Below, piece after piece: positions 60,074 to 64,000 of a stretch of 64,000 nucleotides of DNA (position 1 is the first letter of the stretch; the number at the start of each line of letters is the position of its first letter). The notes below the pieces were generated by a model. The model was not told the origin of the DNA. It saw only the letters and a program-made list of their open reading frames with translations, and searched no databases. Both the position numbers and the translations under genes were made by a program. The stretch is from Hoyosella sp. YIM 151337 (GTDB lineage: Bacteria > Actinomycetota > Actinomycetes > Mycobacteriales > Mycobacteriaceae), in contig NZ_JAPEIQ010000044.1 in assembly GCF_026041215.1 (NCBI RefSeq), positions 113,759 through 177,758 on the forward strand, in the 5' to 3' direction.

Positions 60074-61234
60074 TCACAGCTCCCCTCGGAACGCACGAGA
60101 CTGGAGAGAGGCGAAAAGTTGGTCATCTGAAATGAGGAGATTCTGCACTGCGGTCCGCTGAGCATCTACGCTTTCGATCCTGGCGGTGAACTTACGCTGC
60201 AAATCTGAACTCGGTAGGGCAATTGGGATCCTTTGCAGCTCAGACGCATTAATATTTGCCTGATTGACAGCAGCTTTCGCGAGGCGCCGCCGAATAGCCT
60301 GCCCAAAAGGACTCGTGAGATATGCCGACACGAACTCGGATTGGTGCTCAGGCTTGCATCGCACTCTAACTAGGTAGCCAGCCAATGCGAGCGACCGGTC
60401 GGTACGAACCACTGCTGTCTTGCCGACTTTTTCCTTGCTGTTCGTTCGATTGAAAAGCATGTCGCCCCGGCGAACGGTGTACTTAGGAACGTCGGCCACC
60501 GAAAGGTCGATGTACTTGAGGTCTCTCAAATCCAGACGGCCGCTGTCAGTTACGTTCCCCATCCGGAGAATCGGCCACTCACCGGAGTCGCCAGCTTTCG
60601 CGGATGTCCCATACTGAGCTGACTGGGTCATGTCTCCAATTACCCCCATCGGCCATCGGCTAGCCCATGTGGCAGGGTCACCGAACATGTCGTGGAAGAT
60701 TGCCTGGGTGAGATCGTCGAGGTGGGCGAGCACTTGGCGTCGCTTGGCACGAAGGGCGGCGGCGTGGTCGAGGATCGCGGTGATGCGGCGCTGCTCGTCG
60801 AGGGGCGGGAGGGGGACGGGCAAGGCGAGGAATATCTCCGCCGGGAGTGAACGCCGCCGAGCTGTGCTACCTCTCAGTTTTGCCTTGTAGTAGGCCATCG
60901 CACGCGCGGACCTCAGGTACTTCTTGAGGTACTCCACATCGACGCGAGTGTCGTCGCAGAGGTCCCAGATGCCATAAGCAGGGCTTACGATTCCCGCGTC
61001 GTACAGCGATTGGAAGTCAAGCACGCCCTCGTCAATCGGAAAACCCACTACAAGCTGACCGCGCCTGACGACCTTGTAGTCTGAGACGTCATTGCTTGCT
61101 ACCCGCTTCTTGAACTTCGCACTCTGGTCGACTAGACCGTCGCGCATCGTCATCGACAGGAGGGGATATTCGTCGGTGCCAGCACGAGCCACTCTGGCAG
61201 ATTTTATAAGCTCGCCAAGCGCAACCATCTTCAC
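60074..61234 (-). CDS. hsdS: Type I restriction enzyme specificity subunit
   Basis: A 386-residue HsdS with two target-recognition domains (about 1-140 and 190-350), each followed by a conserved helix: PPLDEQRRITAILDHAAALR after the first and a similar SSDLQRKFTARIESVD after the second. The helices form the spacer that sets the distance between the two half-sites. It would recognise a bipartite sequence that cannot be read from here. Overlaps the hsdM stop by four bases. Confidence 0.92.
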   Translation of the reverse strand: MKMVALGELIKSARVARAGTDEYPLLSMTMRDGLVDQSAKFKKRVASNDVSDYKVVRRGQLVVGFPIDEGVLDFQSLYDAGIVSPAYGIWDLCDDTRVDVEYLKKYLRSARAMAYYKAKLRGSTARRRSLPAEIFLALPVPLPPLDEQRRITAILDHAAALRAKRRQVLAHLDDLTQAIFHDMFGDPATWASRWPMGVIGDMTQSAQYGTSAKAGDSGEWPILRMGNVTDSGRLDLRDLKYIDLSVADVPKYTVRRGDMLFNRTNSKEKVGKTAVVRTDRSLALAGYLVRVRCKPEHQSEFVSAYLTSPFGQAIRRRLAKAAVNQANINASELQRIPIALPSSDLQRKFTARIESVDAQRTAVQNLLISDDQLFASLQSRAFRGEL

Positions 61235-62691
61235 GACAGCATCGCCTTCAGCTCTGCCAGCCCTTTGGCGATCTCATCTTCCAGAGCTTCGATGTCCGCG
61301 ATGATCTCTAGCGGCGGTCGGTGCTCAACTTCGTCGTGGATGATCTCTTTATAGCGGTTCAGGGAGAGGTCGTATCCCTGCGCGACGATGTCGTCTTTTG
61401 GTACGCAGAATGACTGCTCTGTGCGGGCACGGTCACGCTCAGTCGTGTCGCGTGACGCCCACCGAGTGAGGACGTCGGGCAGATCATTGGCTTCGACCGT
61501 GTTGCGTTTGTCGTCGAGGGAGAAACCGTCAGCTTGGACGTCGTAGAACCACACGTGGTCAGTGCCGCCGGAGTTGGTTTTGGTGAAGAACAGGATGGCG
61601 GTCGACACCCCGGCGTAGGGTCGGAACACACCTGAAGGGAGCTTCACGACGGCGTCGAGCTTCTGCTCTTCAACTAGGGTCTTGCGTAGGTCCTTGTGTG
61701 CTTTGGATGAGCCGAACAGCACTCCGTCAGGGACGATGACTGCGGCTCGGCCACCGGGCTTCAGGAGCTTCAGGAAGAGTGCGAGGAACAGCAGTTCCGT
61801 CTTTTTGGTTTTAACGATCCGCTGGAGATCTTTGCTGGTCGACTCGTAGTCGAGTGATCCTGCAAACGGGGGGTTAGCAAGGATCAGGGTATACTTCTCC
61901 GCGTCACCGGCGGCCCCCTCAGACAGTGAGTCGCGGTAGCGGATGTCCGGGGATTCGATGCCATGCAACAGCATGTTCATGCTGCCGATCCGCAGCATCG
62001 TCGAGTCGAAGTCGTAGCCGTGAAACATTGACCGGTGGAAGTGCTGCCGCTGCGTCGCATCCGTCAGCGCGGAAGGATGCTTCGCGCGGATGTATTCGCT
62101 GGCAGTCACGAGGAAGCCGCCTGTGCCGCACGCTGGGTCGCAAATCTCGTCAGTTGGTTTGGGTGCCGTCATGTCGACCATCAGGTTGATGATGTGCCGC
62201 GGGGTGCGAAACTGTCCGTTTACGCCAGCGGACGCGATCTTGGACAGCAAATACTCGTATAGGTCGCCGTTGGTATCCCGGTCTTCCATCGGGATGCCGT
62301 CGAGCATGTCGACCACCTTCGATAGCAGCGCCGGTGTGGGCACGGTGAAACGCGCGTCGCGCATGTGCTCGGAATACGTTGATCCGTCACCCCCGAGGCC
62401 GCGGAGGAACGGCAGCACCTCTTCCGAGACGATCTTGAACATGACATCTGGAGCTTCGTTTTTGAAGTTGCTCCACCGCAAATGTGACTGCGCTGGCAGA
62501 AAGATCGGATCCTCGATCACACCGCCAGTGAAGCGGGCCTTCTTTTCGGCGAGGGTCTGCAAATCGTCCAGCCGACGGATGAACAACAGGTAGGTGATCT
62601 GTTCGATCACTTCAAGTGGGTTGCTGATGCCGCCAGACCAAAACGAGTCCCAAACACGGTCAATTTTGCTCTTCAGCTCGCCAGTAATCAC
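61231..62691 (-). CDS. hsdM: Type I DNA methyltransferase (HsdM)
   Basis: A 486-residue adenine-N6 methylase. The N-terminal helical domain begins [20 protein letters not shown]; the AdoMet motif is DPACGTGGF (185-193) and the catalytic NPPF is at 273-276. First gene of the operon hsdM-hsdS-nuclease-hsdR. It starts close to a broken yoeB fragment, as if the island inserted there. Methylates adenine in the target so that HsdR spares host DNA. Confidence 0.93.
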   Translation of the reverse strand: MITGELKSKIDRVWDSFWSGGISNPLEVIEQITYLLFIRRLDDLQTLAEKKARFTGGVIEDPIFLPAQSHLRWSNFKNEAPDVMFKIVSEEVLPFLRGLGGDGSTYSEHMRDARFTVPTPALLSKVVDMLDGIPMEDRDTNGDLYEYLLSKIASAGVNGQFRTPRHIINLMVDMTAPKPTDEICDPACGTGGFLVTASEYIRAKHPSALTDATQRQHFHRSMFHGYDFDSTMLRIGSMNMLLHGIESPDIRYRDSLSEGAAGDAEKYTLILANPPFAGSLDYESTSKDLQRIVKTKKTELLFLALFLKLLKPGGRAAVIVPDGVLFGSSKAHKDLRKTLVEEQKLDAVVKLPSGVFRPYAGVSTAILFFTKTNSGGTDHVWFYDVQADGFSLDDKRNTVEANDLPDVLTRWASRDTTERDRARTEQSFCVPKDDIVAQGYDLSLNRYKEIIHDEVEHRPPLEIIADIEALEDEIAKGLAELKAMLS

Positions 62692-62699
62692 ACCCGAAA

Positions 62700-62798
62700 C
62701 TCTAGTTCAATGCGCTTGAGTCTTCGCGCAGGTAGCGGCCGTGGACGGTAAGCGGCCCCCTCCCACGCGTTGATATCCCACACCAGCCGCAGGCTCAG
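62700..62798 (-). pseudogene. Remnant of a YoeB-type toxin gene
   Basis: Directly after the antitoxin stop, the minus strand reads LRLVWDINAWEG from about 62792, the N-terminal signature of YoeB/Txe toxins (L-V-W-x3-x-W-E). The expected middle block is missing, then RLKRIEL appears, matching the next YoeB motif, and the sequence runs into the hsdM leader. The position of the start codon holds CTG rather than ATG or GTG. An internal deletion plus a lost C-terminus make it nonfunctional. Confidence 0.6.
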
Positions 62799-63058
62799 TC
62801 GTTATCCTCGATCAGTTCGTGCCGCTCACCCTCACCGTCTTCGAGCCGCTCCATCGAATCCAGCAGACGCCTCGCGTTCGCTGGTGATCGCATTAGATAC
62901 GCGGTCTCACGCAGGGCTTCGAAGCCGGCAAGCGAGCCGATCACTATCGGCTCATGTCCCGAACGCGTGATCACGACCTCTTCACGGTCGGTGACCACCG
63001 AGTCGAGAACTGCTGCATACCGCGCGATGCGCTGTAACTCATAATCCGCACCACACAC
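62795..63058 (-). CDS. Phd/YefM family antitoxin
   Basis: An 87-residue antitoxin of the YefM type: YAAVLDSVVTDREEVVITRS and HEPIVIGSLAGFEALRETAY, then LMRSPANARRLLDSMERLED. The first 15 residues (before Arg-Tyr-Ala) depart from the family and lie close to an insertion sequence, so the original start may be lost. The paired toxin is only a fragment, so this gene is a solitary antitoxin here. It may still repress its own promoter. Confidence 0.82.
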   Translation of the reverse strand: MCGADYELQRIARYAAVLDSVVTDREEVVITRSGHEPIVIGSLAGFEALRETAYLMRSPANARRLLDSMERLEDGEGERHELIEDND

Positions 63059-63127
63059 CCCCTCACGTACGGGCCGTCCGGAACTTTGCCCGCCCGTTGG
63101 GAATCTGCCCCGTCCATGCGGTAGTTG

Positions 63128-63890
63128 TCAGCCTGTCTGGGACAGGTGGGGTGGTTTGGTGTTGATTCCGGTGGCTTCGGGGAGCCTGGGTGCTTGTGGG
63201 GGTTTCCGGAATCGTTTTGGGTGTGCGGCGTAGTACTGGTCGAGGTGTTGTTGCCGTTGGTGCTGGATGTGGTGGGCGGTGCGGTGGTAGATGCTGGCGG
63301 GGGTGTGCCAGTTCAGGCCGCTGTGCCGGTGCTGGTGGGCGTAGGTGTGCAGGAACTGCCCGGTCCATTGGCGGGCGTGTTCGATGCTGTCGAAATGCAG
63401 GGGGCAGTTCAGGTCGTATTTCAGGGTTCTGAACATTGATTCGGAGAACGGGTTGTCGTCACTGACCCGGGGCCGTGAGTACGACAGGGTGGCGTGGTGC
63501 GGGGTGTTTCCAGCAGGCTGGTCAGTTCGCTGGCGCGCATGGCGGCGCCGTTATCGGAGTGCACGACTGCTGGTGCGCCGTGCGCGGTGAGCGCGGCGGT
63601 GAACATGGTTTTCGCGTCTGCGGCGTTTTCGCTGTAGCCGATGTACCAGCCCACCGGGTAGCGGGAGTACACGTCCAGGATCAGCGCGAGCCGGTAGCGG
63701 TCCTGGTTCCGCGGCCCGCGCAGCTCGGTGGTGTCCCAGGTCCACAACGCGTTCGGTGCGGCGGCCGCCACGATCGGTTTCACCCGTTTGCTGCCGCCCT
63801 GACGGGTCCGGCGGCGGTCCCCGGTGAGTTTCTCGCTGCGAGCAACGCGGAAAACGTGCTTAGCGAACAGCCGATCTTCTTCGTATCGAA
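63128..63890 (-). pseudogene. IS3-type transposase, frameshifted and 5'-truncated
   Basis: Two frames together encode an IS3-family OrfB integrase core. From about 63890 the first carries RVARSEKLTGDRRRTRQG, the first catalytic Asp in LWTWDTTELRG and the second in VVHSDNG. It shifts near 63510, and the second frame continues with SRPRVSDDNPFSESMFRTLK (the Glu) and a C-terminal YHRTAHHIQHQRQQHLDQYY ending at 63128. The shift falls inside the catalytic core, unlike programmed IS3 frameshifts between OrfA and OrfB. The 5' part ends abruptly near 63890, where another element begins. Not functional unless the shift is a sequencing error. Confidence 0.75.
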
Positions 63891-63891
63891 G

Positions 63892-64000
63892 GGGCGTGTC
63901 AGATGGTCTGTGTAAGGGTTCGGTCCGTCTGAGAGGAAGATGATGGACCTTGTGACAGATGATAGGGAGCATCGTGGGTCAGATGTAGCGGCAGAACTGG
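63892..64000 (+). mobile_element. Start of another insertion element, cut by the window edge
   Basis: From about 63892 the sequence changes to one resembling the end of an insertion sequence (GGGGCGTGTCAGATGG and similar). A plus-strand ATG at 63941 opens a frame (MMDLVTDDREHRGSDVAAEL) running off the window. The terminal sequence and spacing fit a Mutator/IS256-type element inserted into the IS3 transposase gene, but the family cannot be fixed with 109 bases. Confidence 0.45.

Overview
The window looks like chromosomal DNA of a moderately high-GC actinobacterium of the Mycobacteriales. A Rhodococcus, Hoyosella or Dietzia-like host would fit, but genus is an inference. The pointers are a ChoD-type oxidase closely resembling the Mycobacterium tuberculosis protein, a wax-ester synthase/DGAT, a FadD15-like ligase, many flavin monooxygenases, SDRs and acyl-CoA dehydrogenases, frequent GTG starts and many ATGA/GTGA gene overlaps. 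No rRNA, tRNA or CRISPR array was seen.

Layout. 1-2.9 kb: sparse accessory DNA with a small membrane protein, a lipoprotein and an orphan hypothetical. 2.9-8.2 kb: an Atg22/UMF1-type MFS transporter, an SDR, guanine deaminase and an NAD-dependent epimerase. 8.2-11.2 kb: an HTH-TOBE molybdate regulator translationally coupled to modABC. 11.2-23.4 kb: a lipid locus laid out like the virS-mymA region of M. tuberculosis. It has an AraC regulator divergent from a Baeyer-Villiger-type monooxygenase and a LipR-like esterase, followed by a TetR regulator with a strong palindrome, and an operon of acyltransferase, aldehyde dehydrogenase, ChoD-like oxidase, acyl-CoA ligase and WS/DGAT. 23.4-25 kb: a small defence-like islet with a decayed coding stretch, a RhuM-Doc fusion and an mrr remnant. 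25-29.8 kb: a PucR regulator divergent from a tightly coupled P450, VanB-type reductase and Rieske operon; the Rieske protein lacks both expected iron-binding histidines. 29.8-30.6 kb: vapBC. 30.6-35.6 kb: a response regulator and a PAS histidine kinase bracketing two acyl-CoA dehydrogenases. 35.7-37.7 kb: a MerR regulator fused to a DNA sliding-clamp domain, an alpha/beta hydrolase with an Asp nucleophile, and a MerR gene with a textbook 19-bp-spacer MerR promoter. 37.7-41.1 kb: a TRAP transporter. 41.2-42.3 kb: a holin-like/DUF3618/DUF4235 envelope operon behind a SigB/SigF-like promoter. 42.3-50.7 kb: housekeeping hypotheticals, uricase and OHCU decarboxylase, a MobA-like nucleotidyltransferase, FdhD, an FdhF/YdeP-type molybdoenzyme, an AraC regulator and azlCD. 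50.7-55.5 kb: a second flavin monooxygenase with its own palindrome, an SDR, a HAAS-type membrane protein and a secreted protein with a Cna-B/SdrD_B-like domain. 55.6-62.7 kb: a type I restriction-modification operon (hsdM-hsdS-nuclease-hsdR) with an extra NucS/RecB-like nuclease. 62.7-64 kb: a yefM antitoxin with a broken yoeB toxin, a frameshifted IS3-type transposase and the start of another element at the window edge.

Themes. Molybdenum uptake (modABC) would supply the FdhF-like enzyme, which FdhD and the MobA-like protein may help mature. Guanine deaminase, uricase and OHCU decarboxylase are parts of purine breakdown, but no 5-hydroxyisourate hydrolase is present here. Least ordinary are the MerR-clamp fusion, the P450/Rieske operon with a ligand-less Rieske protein, the nuclease inside the type I operon, and several defence or toxin remnants.
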